Position numbers and translations under genes: made by a program
Shown: positions 35,165 to 43,974 of the stretch, piece by piece
Position numbering within the stretch: the first letter of the stretch is position 1
Layout of the letters: the number at the start of each line of letters is the position of its first letter
NCBI GenBank assembly: GCA_910577225.1
Contig: CAJTMV010000013.1
Location: 27,298 to 91,297, forward strand
Reading direction: 5' to 3'
DNA from: an uncultured Eubacterium sp.
Lineage (GTDB): Bacteria > Bacillota > Clostridia > Lachnospirales > Lachnospiraceae
DNA length: 64,000 bases
Notes under the pieces: model-generated
The model's database searches: none
What the model saw: only the letters and a program-made list of their open reading frames with translations
Told to the model about the DNA's origin: nothing

Positions 35165-36445
35165 ATGAAGCGATTCTTCTGTTATCTGACTGCGATATTA
35201 ATTATGTTATCAGACATTTTTTCCCTGTCTGTTTCGGTACAGGCAAAATCAAAAAAGCAGGCGGAGTTTGATCCCGGTCAGCTGTTTGCACGTTCCGCGG
35301 TACTCATGGATGCGGATTCCGGACGGATACTGGCAGGAAAGGATGAAAAACATCCAATGCCGATGGCAAGTACGACGAAAATTATGACCTGCATTCTGAC
35401 GCTGGAGAACGCGCAGACAGACGATATCGTGACCGTATCGGCTTATGCGGCAAAAATGCCGGAAGTAAAGCTTCATATCATGGAAGGCGAGCATTATAAA
35501 CTCAAAGATCTTTTATATTCGTTAATGCTGGAATCACATAACGATGCTGCCGTTGCAATCGCGGAACATGTCGGCGGCAGTGTGGAAGGATTTGCGAAGC
35601 TCATGAATGAAAAAGCAAAGTCCATCGGCTGTCTGGATACATTTTTTATAACGCCAAACGGACTGGACGCTTCTGTGCAGGTAACGGACGCAGACGGCAC
35701 AGACAGTACGAAAGTACATTCGACAACGGCTGCAGATCTGGCAAAAATCATGAGCTATTGTATCAGACAGTCGCCGCAAAAAGACCAGTTTTTAAAAATT
35801 ACAAGAACGCAGAGCCATACGTTTCAAAATTATGAGAAAGAAGAAGGGAAGGCGGCGGCACCGGGCGGACGCAGCTTTACGTGCGTGAATCACAATGCGT
35901 TTTTGCATATGATGGACGGCGCCCTGACCGGAAAAACAGGGTTTACCGGAAATGCCGGATACTGTTATGTCGGAGCGCTTGAAAGTAAGGGACGTACGTT
36001 CGTAATTGCGCTGCTGGCCTGCGGCTGGCCCAATAACAAGACTTATAAATGGAAAGACGCCAGAAAATTGTTTCAGTACGGCATCGATCATTATTATCAA
36101 AAAGACATTACAAACTATGATTATCAGCCGAATCCGATTCCGGTGGAAAACGGCGCGGGAAAAGACCGTCTGCTGAAAACAAAGATACAGCTGCCGCTAA
36201 CGGTCAAACAGTACAAACAAAACATGCTTCTTTCCGATGCCGATGTGGTGCAGGTACGGGCAGAGCTGCCCAGACAACTGCAGGCGCCGGTAAAAAAAGA
36301 TACAAGAATCGGCTCGCTGAATTATTACATAAACGGAGAGCTTGCGACGCAGATGCCGGTACTGGCGGCGCAAAATATAGAAAAACGTTCTCTGAAGTGG
36401 TATTTTATGCTTGTGCTTTCCAGATATTTTTATCCATATTTTTGA
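35165..36445 (+). CDS. D-alanyl-D-alanine carboxypeptidase, intact paralogue
   Basis: The 426-residue protein has a signal peptide (about residues 1-28), the penicillin-binding motifs SxxK in MASTTKIM, SxN in ESHNDAAV and KTG in LTGKTGFTGNAGYC, and a C-terminal beta domain ending in a hydrophobic membrane anchor (WYFMLVLSRYFYPYF). It trims pentapeptide stems and limits cross-linking. The KTG region is close to that of the split gene 8 kb to the left but the proteins are clearly different. It is likely to cover at least part of the lost activity. Confidence 0.94.
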   Translation: MKRFFCYLTAILIMLSDIFSLSVSVQAKSKKQAEFDPGQLFARSAVLMDADSGRILAGKDEKHPMPMASTTKIMTCILTLENAQTDDIVTVSAYAAKMPEVKLHIMEGEHYKLKDLLYSLMLESHNDAAVAIAEHVGGSVEGFAKLMNEKAKSIGCLDTFFITPNGLDASVQVTDADGTDSTKVHSTTAADLAKIMSYCIRQSPQKDQFLKITRTQSHTFQNYEKEEGKAAAPGGRSFTCVNHNAFLHMMDGALTGKTGFTGNAGYCYVGALESKGRTFVIALLACGWPNNKTYKWKDARKLFQYGIDHYYQKDITNYDYQPNPIPVENGAGKDRLLKTKIQLPLTVKQYKQNMLLSDADVVQVRAELPRQLQAPVKKDTRIGSLNYYINGELATQMPVLAAQNIEKRSLKWYFMLVLSRYFYPYF

Positions 36446-36515
36446 ACGAACAGGCGTAGCCGTTTCCGATGGAACGGTACTGACAGACGAGCCGGAAGCG
36501 TAAGTTATCGTTCAA

Positions 36516-36545
36516 AAAGAAAGCGGATCACCGCTTTCTTTTTTT
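36516..36545 (+). terminator. Rho-independent terminator after carboxypeptidase
   Basis: AAAGAAAGCGG pairs with CCGCTTTCTTT around an ATCA loop and is followed by more T residues. It separates the carboxypeptidase from the decarboxylase operon. Confidence 0.88.
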
Positions 36546-36662
36546 GCGAAAAAACGGTAAGTGAAAATTTTAACAAAATTCTATTGAATATTAAGTTGAA
36601 AAGCGTTACTATTATACTGACGAAATTTTTGAAAAGTTTCAAAATAGATGGAGGGCTAAAGA

Positions 36663-38099
36663 ATGAGTAATAGTAAAGATAACTCTGCAATGCAGCGTAT
36701 TGCAAAGTTAGTCGACGAAAACAGCTTTATGGAAATTGGTTCGCTTGTTACCGCAAGAAGCACTGATTTCAATCTGGCGCAGACAGATACTCCTTCCGAC
36801 GGTGTCATTACCGGTCATGGTCTGATCGACGGAAATCTGGTCTTTGTCTACAGTCAGGATGCGTCTGTGCTTGGCGGTACAGTCGGAGAGATGCACGCAA
36901 AAAAGATTGCCGGCATCTACGATATGGCAGTGAAGATGGGCGCTCCGGTCATTGGTCTGATCGACTGTGCAGGCATTCGTCTGCAGGAATCGGTAGACGC
37001 GCTGGAAGCATTCGGTCTGATTTACAGCAAACAGGCAGCGGCATCCGGCCTTGTTCCGCAGATCAGCGCGGTGTTTGGCACCTGCGGCGGCGGACTGGCA
37101 GTCGTTCCGGCGTTAAGCGATTTTACATTTGCACAGACGGATAAGGCGAAGATGTTTATCAATTCTCCAAATGCCATCGACGGCAACCGCATCGACAAAT
37201 GCGACACATCTTCGGCAGCGTTTCAGAGCGCAGAAACCGGAACGATCGACGCAACCGGTACAGAAGACGAAATACTGGCCAAAATTCGCCAGCTTGTTTG
37301 TATCCTGCCTGCCAATAATGCGCAGGGCGGATGCGTGGACGAATGTACAGACGATTTAAATCGTGCCTGCCAGAGTCTGGATACAATGAAAGGCGATCCG
37401 GGATTCGTGCTTGGCGAGATTTCGGATCAGCACCTGTTTTTTGAAGTCAAAGCGGATTATGCAAAAGAAATGACCTGCGGATTTATTAAATTAAACGGTA
37501 TGACCGTCGGCGCGGTTGCAAATCGTACGGAGCTTTATGACGCGCAGGGGAATAAGACGGATGAATTTGACGCGGCGCTGTCTGCAAGAGGCTGTAACAA
37601 GGCCGCGGAGTTTGTAACGTTTTGCGACGCTTTTGATATTCCGGTTATTACGCTTACAAACGCGGCTGGATTCCGTGCGACCATGTGCGCAGAGAAAAAT
37701 CTTGCGAAAGCAGTCGGACGTCTGGTCAGCGCGTTCGCAGGCGCGACTGTGCCGAAGGTGAATCTGATTATGGACAAGGCGTATGGAAGCGCTTATACAG
37801 TTATGAACTCCAAATCGCTCGGCGCGGATCTTGTATACGCATGGCCGGATGCAAAGACCGGAATGATGGATGCAAAGCTGGCGGCAAAGATTATGTACGC
37901 AGATGAGCCTGCCTCTGTGATAGAGAAAAAGGCAGCGGAATACGAAGCGCTGCAGGGCAGCGTACAGGCAGCTGCAGCTCACGGCTATGTGGATCGTCTG
38001 ATCGATTATGCGGGTACGAGAAAGTACCTGATCGCAGCCGTTGAGATGCTGTATACAAAACGGGTGGACCAGCCAAATAAGAAGCATGGTACAAAGTAG
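36663..38099 (+). CDS. Acyl-CoA carboxyltransferase subunit (MmdA/12S-like)
   Basis: The 478-residue protein has the two crotonase-like carboxyltransferase halves of biotin-dependent acyl-CoA enzymes. The first half has SQDASVLGGTVGEMHAKKI, IGLIDCAGIRLQE and GTCGGGLAVVPAL. The second has TLTNAAGFRATM and SAYTVMNSKSLGADLVYAW. Relatives are methylmalonyl-CoA decarboxylase alpha and the 12S subunit of transcarboxylase. It is shorter than the usual 510-520 residues, and several oxyanion loops look divergent, so the CoA substrate is uncertain. GGAGGG precedes the ATG. It opens a five-gene operon with the Na+ pump subunits. Confidence 0.85.
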   Translation: MSNSKDNSAMQRIAKLVDENSFMEIGSLVTARSTDFNLAQTDTPSDGVITGHGLIDGNLVFVYSQDASVLGGTVGEMHAKKIAGIYDMAVKMGAPVIGLIDCAGIRLQESVDALEAFGLIYSKQAAASGLVPQISAVFGTCGGGLAVVPALSDFTFAQTDKAKMFINSPNAIDGNRIDKCDTSSAAFQSAETGTIDATGTEDEILAKIRQLVCILPANNAQGGCVDECTDDLNRACQSLDTMKGDPGFVLGEISDQHLFFEVKADYAKEMTCGFIKLNGMTVGAVANRTELYDAQGNKTDEFDAALSARGCNKAAEFVTFCDAFDIPVITLTNAAGFRATMCAEKNLAKAVGRLVSAFAGATVPKVNLIMDKAYGSAYTVMNSKSLGADLVYAWPDAKTGMMDAKLAAKIMYADEPASVIEKKAAEYEALQGSVQAAAAHGYVDRLIDYAGTRKYLIAAVEMLYTKRVDQPNKKHGTK

Positions 38100-38117
38100 A
38101 AAGGTGACGGATATCAT

Positions 38118-38864
38118 ATGAAGAAAAAATTATGTCTGATCGTCAGTCTGTGTTTGCTTTTACTGGGCCTTTCTGCCTGTGGGGAAGATCCGAAAAAAAT
38201 GGATTATAACGGCAAGTCTTACGACGATTTAAAGTCGATGAGTGAAAATCTTGCCCAGAGCCTGACAGAATTTACAGACGAACAGATTGACGAAGGGATT
38301 GCATACTACGAGCAGTACGGCGATACAGTCATCGTTGGTCTGATGAAGCAGTGGAAAGAAATAAAGACGGATGTGGGCGACTTTGTCAAACTCGGCGAGC
38401 TTTCCGTTGATAAATCCGGCAAGACGCTGACGACTTCACAGTTCATGGATTTTACAGGGCGGGATCTGACGCTGACCTGCGTCTATAATTATCTGGATAT
38501 GCAGGTGACGAGCGTAACGCTGGATGAAAACTATTCTCTTGGCGAGAAAATGCAGAAGGCTGCAATGAATACGCTGATGGGACTTGGAACCGTATTTATG
38601 ATTCTGATTCTGATCAGTCTGGTTATTTATGGGTTTAAAGTAATCCCGTATCTGGAACAAAAAGCAAAAGCGAAGAATGCTCCAATACCGGAACCTGCGC
38701 CTGTACAGGCAGCTCCTGTACCGATGGCGACGCAGGAGCCGGCCAGCGAACCGCAGCAGGACGATGCGGAGCTTGTAGCGGTAATTGCAGCAGCAATTGC
38801 AGCTTTTGAAGGAACGGCTGCGGCAGACGGATTTGTCGTACGTTCCATTAAGAGAAGAAAATAG
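38118..38864 (+). CDS. Decarboxylase gamma subunit (OadG/MmdD-like) with lipoprotein N-terminus
   Basis: The 248-residue protein starts with a lipoprotein signal ending in the lipobox LSAC (Cys21). An exported domain of about 110 residues follows, then one membrane segment (TVFMILILISLVIYGFKVI, near 155-175) that matches the OadG family. A proline/alanine-rich cytoplasmic linker leads to a short conserved tail (AVIAAAIAAFEG ... RSIKRRK). OadG stabilises the decarboxylase complex. The extra exported lipoprotein domain resembles small DUF3887-type modules and is longer than classical OadG, which has about 80-120 residues. Confidence 0.85.
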   Translation: MKKKLCLIVSLCLLLLGLSACGEDPKKMDYNGKSYDDLKSMSENLAQSLTEFTDEQIDEGIAYYEQYGDTVIVGLMKQWKEIKTDVGDFVKLGELSVDKSGKTLTTSQFMDFTGRDLTLTCVYNYLDMQVTSVTLDENYSLGEKMQKAAMNTLMGLGTVFMILILISLVIYGFKVIPYLEQKAKAKNAPIPEPAPVQAAPVPMATQEPASEPQQDDAELVAVIAAAIAAFEGTAAADGFVVRSIKRRK

Positions 38865-38897
38865 AGATTATTTTAGCATATAACAGGAGGAAATAAA

Positions 38898-39263
38898 ATG
38901 AAAAGCTATACAATTACCGTGAATGGAAATGTTTATGACGTTACTGTAGAAGAAACAGGCGCATCCCAGGCAGCTCCGACAGCAGCTCCGGCTCCAAGAG
39001 CAGCGGCTCCGGCTCCGGCAGCAGCGCCAAAGGCATCCGGCGCCGCAGGCAGCATTAAAATCGAAGCAGGCGCGGCAGGAAAGGTATTCAAGCTGGAATC
39101 TGCAGTCGGCAAACAGGTGAAAAAGGGCGATCCGATTCTTGTACTGGAGATTATGAAGATGGAAACGCCGGTTGTCGCACCGCAGGACGGCACAGTAGCA
39201 AGCATAGAAGTAGCTGTTGGAGATACGGTAGAATCAGGCGCGTTACTGGCTACCATGAATTAG
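38898..39263 (+). CDS. Biotin carboxyl carrier protein
   Basis: The 121-residue protein has a beta-strand N-terminus, an Ala/Pro linker at residues 23-50 and a biotinyl domain with the attachment motif EIMKMET (Lys87). It carries the carboxyl group from a carboxyltransferase to the membrane decarboxylase. AGGAGG precedes the ATG. The low-complexity linker is typical of BCCP subunits. Confidence 0.96.
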   Translation: MKSYTITVNGNVYDVTVEETGASQAAPTAAPAPRAAAPAPAAAPKASGAAGSIKIEAGAAGKVFKLESAVGKQVKKGDPILVLEIMKMETPVVAPQDGTVASIEVAVGDTVESGALLATMN

Positions 39264-39290
39264 TGAACAGATCATATTAGGAGGACAAAT

Positions 39291-40442
39291 ATGCTTAGTT
39301 ACGTTGGAGAGACAATGAGTAACCTCCTGCACCAGACAGCATTTTTTAACCTGACATGGGGCAATTATCTGATGATTCTGGTTGCCTGTGTGTTTTTATA
39401 TCTTGCAATCGCAAAAGGGTATGAACCGTTACTGCTTGTGCCGATTGCATTTGGAATGCTGCTTGTAAATATTTATCCGGACATTATGGCGAGTCCGGAA
39501 GAAACAAGCAATGGTGTTGGCGGATTACTGTATTATTTTTATACGTTAGACGAATGGTCGATCCTTCCGTCACTGATTTTCTTAGGTGTCGGGGCGATGA
39601 CAGACTTTGGGCCGCTGATTGCCAATCCGATCAGCTTTCTGATGGGCGCCGCGGCACAGTTTGGTATTTACATGGCTTATTTTATGGCGATTCTGATGGG
39701 CTTTAACGATAAGGCAGCGGCAGCGATTTCCATTATCGGCGGCGCCGACGGGCCGACGTCTATTTTCCTGGCCGGGAAACTCGGACAGGCAGCTTTGATG
39801 GGACCGATCGCGGTAGCGGCGTATTCGTACATGTCTTTGGTACCGGTTATTCAGCCGCCGATTATGAAAGCGCTGACGACAAAAAAAGAACGTCAGATCA
39901 AAATGCAGAATCTTCGCCCGGTATCCAGGCTGGAGAAGATTTTATTCCCGATCGTTGTAACGATTATCGTCTGTTTACTGCTTCCGACGACCGCTCCGCT
40001 GGTAGGTATGCTGATGCTTGGCAACCTGTTCCGCGAGTCCGGCGTTGTCAGACAGCTGACAGACACGGCGTCGAACGCGCTGATGTATATCGTGGTTATT
40101 CTGCTCGGTACATCGGTTGGCGCATCTACAAGCGCAGAAGCATTTTTGAATTTTAGTACGTTAAAGATCGTGGCGCTTGGTCTGATCGCGTTTGCATTCG
40201 GTACGGCGGCAGGCGTACTGCTTGGAAAGCTGCTCTGCGTACTGACGCATGGAAAGATCAATCCGCTGATTGGCTCTGCAGGCGTATCCGCAGTTCCTAT
40301 GGCAGCGCGTGTATCCCAGAAGGTGGGCGCTGAGGAAGATCCGACAAACTTCTTACTGATGCACGCAATGGGACCAAACGTTGCAGGCGTTATCGGTACT
40401 GCAGTAGCAGCCGGAACCTTTATGGCAATCTTTGGTATATAA
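39291..40442 (+). CDS. Na+-pumping decarboxylase beta subunit (OadB family)
   Basis: The 383-residue membrane protein matches OadB/MmdB/GcdB, with IIGGADGPTSIFLAGKL, the DFGPLIANP segment and the C-terminal ISAVPMAARV-like helix (GVSAVPMAARVSQKVG) and NVAGVIGTAVAAG. It decarboxylates carboxybiotin and exports Na+ across about nine membrane segments. The conserved Asp in GGADGP, needed for Na+ transport, is present. It lies between the BCCP and OadA-like genes, all in one operon. Confidence 0.95.
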   Translation: MLSYVGETMSNLLHQTAFFNLTWGNYLMILVACVFLYLAIAKGYEPLLLVPIAFGMLLVNIYPDIMASPEETSNGVGGLLYYFYTLDEWSILPSLIFLGVGAMTDFGPLIANPISFLMGAAAQFGIYMAYFMAILMGFNDKAAAAISIIGGADGPTSIFLAGKLGQAALMGPIAVAAYSYMSLVPVIQPPIMKALTTKKERQIKMQNLRPVSRLEKILFPIVVTIIVCLLLPTTAPLVGMLMLGNLFRESGVVRQLTDTASNALMYIVVILLGTSVGASTSAEAFLNFSTLKIVALGLIAFAFGTAAGVLLGKLLCVLTHGKINPLIGSAGVSAVPMAARVSQKVGAEEDPTNFLLMHAMGPNVAGVIGTAVAAGTFMAIFGI

Positions 40443-40460
40443 CAGGGAGGAATAAAAAAG

Positions 40461-41879
40461 ATGGCAGAAGTTGCAAAAAAACCGTTAAAAATTACGGAAA
40501 CGATATTACGTGACGCGCACCAGTCTCTGATCGCAACAAGAATGACGACCGAGCAGATGCTTCCGATCGTCGATAAGATGGACAGAGTCGGTTTTCATGC
40601 GGTAGAATGCTGGGGCGGAGCTACATTTGACGCATCCCTTCGTTTCTTAAAAGAAGATCCGTGGGACAGACTGCGCAAATTAAAAGCAGGTTTTAAAAAT
40701 ACAAAGCTGCAGATGTTATTCCGCGGCCAGAATATTCTTGGATACCGTCCGTATGCAGACGACGTCGTAGAGTATTTCGTACAAAAATCGATTGCAAACG
40801 GCATCGATATTATTCGTATTTTTGACTGTCTGAACGATCTTCGGAATCTCCAGACAGCAGTGACGGCATGTAATAAAGAAAAGGGACATGCGCAGGTAGC
40901 GCTGTCCTATACGCTGGGCGACGCTTATACGCTGGAATACTGGACACAGATGGCAAAGAAAATCGAAGAAATGGGAGCAGATTCGATCTGTATCAAAGAT
41001 ATGGCAGGACTTTTGGTGCCGCAGGAGGCAGATACGCTTGTGCGTGCGCTGAAATCTTCCACAGATCTTCCGATCGAGCTGCACACGCATTATACGTCCG
41101 GTGTGGCGTCCATGACCTATATGAAAGCGGTGGAGGCAGGCTGCGATATTGTGGATACTGCAATGTCTCCGTTCGCGCTTGGTACGTCTCAGCCTGCGAC
41201 AGAAGTTATGGTAGAAGCATTCCGGGGTTCTGCCTATGATACCGGTCTGGATCAGAACCTGCTGGCGGAAATTGCCGATTATTTCCGGCCGATGCGTGAA
41301 GAAGCGCTGGAAAGCGGTCTGATGAATCCGAAGGTACTCGGCGTTAATATTAAAACGCTGTTATATCAGGTGCCGGGCGGAATGCTGTCCAACCTGATTT
41401 CCCAGTTAAAAGAGCAGGGAAAGGAAGACAAGTACGAAGAAGTGCTTGCAGAAGTGCCGCGTGTGCGTAAAGACCTGGGAGAACCGCCGCTTGTAACGCC
41501 GTCTTCCCAGATCGTAGGGACACAGGCTGTATTTAACGTACTGATGGGCGAACGATATAAGGTTGCTACAAAAGAGACGAAAGACGTATTACTTGGAAAA
41601 TACGGTCAGACGGTAAAGCCTTTTAACCCGGAAGTCGTTGACAAAGTACTTGGCGAAGATAAGAAAAACGCCATTACCTGTCGTCCGGCAGATCTGCTGG
41701 AGCCGGAATTGTCCAAGATCGAAGCGGAGATGAAACAGTGGAAGCAGCAGGATGAGGACGTATTGTCTTACGCTCTGTTCCCACAGGTAGCTACCGAATT
41801 TTTCAAATACCGCGAAGCACAGCAAAAGAAAGTAGACGCTTCTGTGGCTGATACGAAAAATGGGGCATATCCGGTTTAA
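40461..41879 (+). CDS. Oxaloacetate/pyruvate carboxyltransferase subunit (OadA/5S-like)
   Basis: The 472-residue protein has the pyruvate carboxylase-type carboxyltransferase barrel: ETILRDAHQSLIATRMTT, ECWGGATFDASLRFL, the RGQNILGYRPYADDVV strand, lysine in ICIKDMAG and metal histidines in LHTHYTSG. The conserved PYC_OADA helical domain completes it. There is no C-terminal biotinyl domain, consistent with the separate BCCP at 38898. It transfers a carboxyl group between oxaloacetate/pyruvate and biotin. Confidence 0.94.
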   Translation: MAEVAKKPLKITETILRDAHQSLIATRMTTEQMLPIVDKMDRVGFHAVECWGGATFDASLRFLKEDPWDRLRKLKAGFKNTKLQMLFRGQNILGYRPYADDVVEYFVQKSIANGIDIIRIFDCLNDLRNLQTAVTACNKEKGHAQVALSYTLGDAYTLEYWTQMAKKIEEMGADSICIKDMAGLLVPQEADTLVRALKSSTDLPIELHTHYTSGVASMTYMKAVEAGCDIVDTAMSPFALGTSQPATEVMVEAFRGSAYDTGLDQNLLAEIADYFRPMREEALESGLMNPKVLGVNIKTLLYQVPGGMLSNLISQLKEQGKEDKYEEVLAEVPRVRKDLGEPPLVTPSSQIVGTQAVFNVLMGERYKVATKETKDVLLGKYGQTVKPFNPEVVDKVLGEDKKNAITCRPADLLEPELSKIEAEMKQWKQQDEDVLSYALFPQVATEFFKYREAQQKKVDASVADTKNGAYPV

Positions 41880-41888
41880 TAAAAAGGA

Positions 41889-41924
41889 AAAAGGTGTTGT
41901 GAACAACGTTTGCAGCACCTTTTA
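41889..41924 (+). terminator. Terminator of the decarboxylase operon
   Basis: AAAAGGTGTTG and a downstream GCAGCACCTTTT form an imperfect stem with a T-rich end, 10 bases after the OadA-like stop. Confidence 0.7.
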
Positions 41925-41973
41925 TATCAAATGAGATTGTAATGTAATTTTACACTCGATCAGGGAGGTATCT

Positions 41974-43974
41974 ATGAAAAAGAAGACTCTGAAAAAGAAG
42001 ACTCTGCTGCGCGGAATGCTGCTTGCTTTTTTGTGCAGTATGATGATTCTGGGTTTTCAGACGAATGTAAAAGCAGAAACGGGGAATTACTATCTGAAAG
42101 TAAATAAGGGAACCAACGTGGTAACGGTCTATACGCATGACGATAAACCTTATACCGCTTTTATATGCTCAGCCGGATATGCAACGCCGATTGGGACGTT
42201 TTATACGATGAATAAATATACCTGGTGGACGCTGGATGGTCCAAGCTATGGTCAGTACTGTACGAGAATTACCGGCTCCATATTGTTTCATTCGGTATGG
42301 TATTTTGCTCAAAATAAAACGACGCAGTCTTATGTGCAGTATAACAGGCTCGGTTCGCTTGCCTCGCACGGATGTGTGCGCGTTACGACTGCCGCGGCAA
42401 AATGGATTTATGACAACTGTCCGCTGCGTACGAAGGTAATTATCTTTAACGGCAATTCCAGCGACGATCCGCTTGGCAAGCCGGCTTTTATCAAAGTGAA
42501 CGCTGCCGCACGCATGGGCTGGGATCCGACCGATCCGGATCCGGACAATACATACGCTACGAAAAACACACAGCCAAAAATCGTTGTCAAAAGCACGAAT
42601 GTGAAGGCACAGTATAACGGCAAATTTACTCCGGTGGAAATGAAGGCATATGATTCGGCAGGCAATCAGCTGAGTCAGGCATGGATTCACACTTCCGGTA
42701 CGGTCAATACAAAGAAAATGGGCAGTTATCCGGTTACGTATTCGCTGACGGATTCTTTTGGCCGGAACGCTTCGGTGACAGTCACATATACGGTTGGCGA
42801 CGCAAGTAAGGCTACGATATCCGGAGTACGGAAAGAGATTACAAAAGAATATAAATCGACAGTGAATCTGCGGTCCAAAGTTACGGCTAAAAATTCCATG
42901 GGTACGGTTCTGACCGATAAGATTGTAACCAAAGTGCGCAAGCCGGGAACAAAAGAATATAAGGGTGTGCGTGCAGAAAATCTGAAGCTGAATCATACCG
43001 GAACGTATCGGATTATGTATTATCTGAAAAATCCGACCAATAAGCTGGTGACAGAAGAATACATGAAGATTATTGTCAAAGATACGAAAAAGCCGGAAAT
43101 AAAAAGTAAAGATAATTTTTCCGCTATGAAGCTCGAAGCAGGCACAGCTTCGGTGAATTACAAAAAACTGATTTCCGGTGTGACGGCAAAGCTGGTCTCA
43201 GGCAAAAATATGACGTCCAGAATCAGTATCAAAGTCACGGACCCGGATGGAAAGTTAAAGACGGTTTCTAAAAACGGTTCTTACAAATTTGCGGGAGCGG
43301 GAACATACACAGTACACTATTATTGTTCCAATCCGGAAAAAAGTCTGAAAACCGGAAAATATCTCGTGGCAGAAAAGAAAAGAAAGCTGGTCGTGGCTGA
43401 AAAAGAACCGGAACAGCCGACAAATCCGACGGAACCAGAAAATCCGGAGCAGCCGGTAAATCCGACGGAGCCAGGGAATCCGGAACAGCCGGTAAATCCA
43501 GCGGAACCAGTTCAGCCGGTAAATCCGACAGAACCAGGGAATCCGGAACAGCCGGTAAATCCGACGGAACCGGTTCAGCCAGTAAACCCGTCGCAGCCGG
43601 CAGAACCAACGGAAGTATCCGCGGTACATGTGATTTTGATACCGTCTGATATTTTCGGCGCGGCAGGGTCTGTTGTGAACGTTTTGCAGAATGTTTCGGT
43701 GAATACGACGACGACCATGTCGGACGGCACACAAAAAATGTCCACAACGACAGATGGGATACAGTATGTGATTACTTATCAGCTGAATCCGGACACAGTG
43801 GAGACAACGATCATGCTGACAGACAGCACAGATCTTTTCATTGCGGATATAGGCACTTACAGAATTACATACCAGTATGCAGACGAAAAAGGGAATATGG
43901 TGCAGCGGACCCGTACGATCTGGGCAGAAGCTCCCAATTATATGAATTCTGCACTGTCAAAAAACAATGGGTAA
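41974..43974 (+). CDS. Secreted L,D-transpeptidase with Ig-like and proline-rich regions
   Basis: The 666-residue protein has a signal peptide (basic repeat KKKTLKKKTLLRG, then a hydrophobic core to about residue 35) and a YkuD domain at about 37-160, with the catalytic SHGCVRV box (Cys near 133). Several bacterial immunoglobulin-like repeats follow (about 205-480), then a Pro/Glu/Asn repeat and a final Ig-like domain. YkuD enzymes form 3-3 peptidoglycan cross-links or attach proteins to the wall. There is no LPXTG or membrane anchor. It overlaps the next gene by 8 bases. Confidence 0.9.
   Translation: MKKKTLKKKTLLRGMLLAFLCSMMILGFQTNVKAETGNYYLKVNKGTNVVTVYTHDDKPYTAFICSAGYATPIGTFYTMNKYTWWTLDGPSYGQYCTRITGSILFHSVWYFAQNKTTQSYVQYNRLGSLASHGCVRVTTAAAKWIYDNCPLRTKVIIFNGNSSDDPLGKPAFIKVNAAARMGWDPTDPDPDNTYATKNTQPKIVVKSTNVKAQYNGKFTPVEMKAYDSAGNQLSQAWIHTSGTVNTKKMGSYPVTYSLTDSFGRNASVTVTYTVGDASKATISGVRKEITKEYKSTVNLRSKVTAKNSMGTVLTDKIVTKVRKPGTKEYKGVRAENLKLNHTGTYRIMYYLKNPTNKLVTEEYMKIIVKDTKKPEIKSKDNFSAMKLEAGTASVNYKKLISGVTAKLVSGKNMTSRISIKVTDPDGKLKTVSKNGSYKFAGAGTYTVHYYCSNPEKSLKTGKYLVAEKKRKLVVAEKEPEQPTNPTEPENPEQPVNPTEPGNPEQPVNPAEPVQPVNPTEPGNPEQPVNPTEPVQPVNPSQPAEPTEVSAVHVILIPSDIFGAAGSVVNVLQNVSVNTTTTMSDGTQKMSTTTDGIQYVITYQLNPDTVETTIMLTDSTDLFIADIGTYRITYQYADEKGNMVQRTRTIWAEAPNYMNSALSKNNG
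43420..43612 (+). repeat. Proline-rich tandem repeat within the transpeptidase gene
   Basis: About five imperfect units of the PTEPGNPEQPVN / PTEPVQPVN type repeat in frame. Neighbouring units are nearly identical at DNA level, so copy number could vary by slippage or recombination. It likely forms a rigid wall-spanning stalk. Confidence 0.85.

Noticed and set aside
36584..36619. Promoter upstream of the decarboxylase operon
   Set aside because: TTGAAT with TATTAT or TATACT gives spacings of 20 or more bases. A promoter must exist here but I cannot place it.
43405..43612. Possible CRISPR array or minisatellite
   Set aside because: The repeats are in frame, encode a proline-rich linker and have no unique spacers, so this is a coding repeat.
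42169..43747. Long minus-strand frames opposite the transpeptidase gene, including repeat-rich ones
   Set aside because: They mirror the proline-rich repeat and Ig-like coding region, lack starts with ribosome sites, and match no family.
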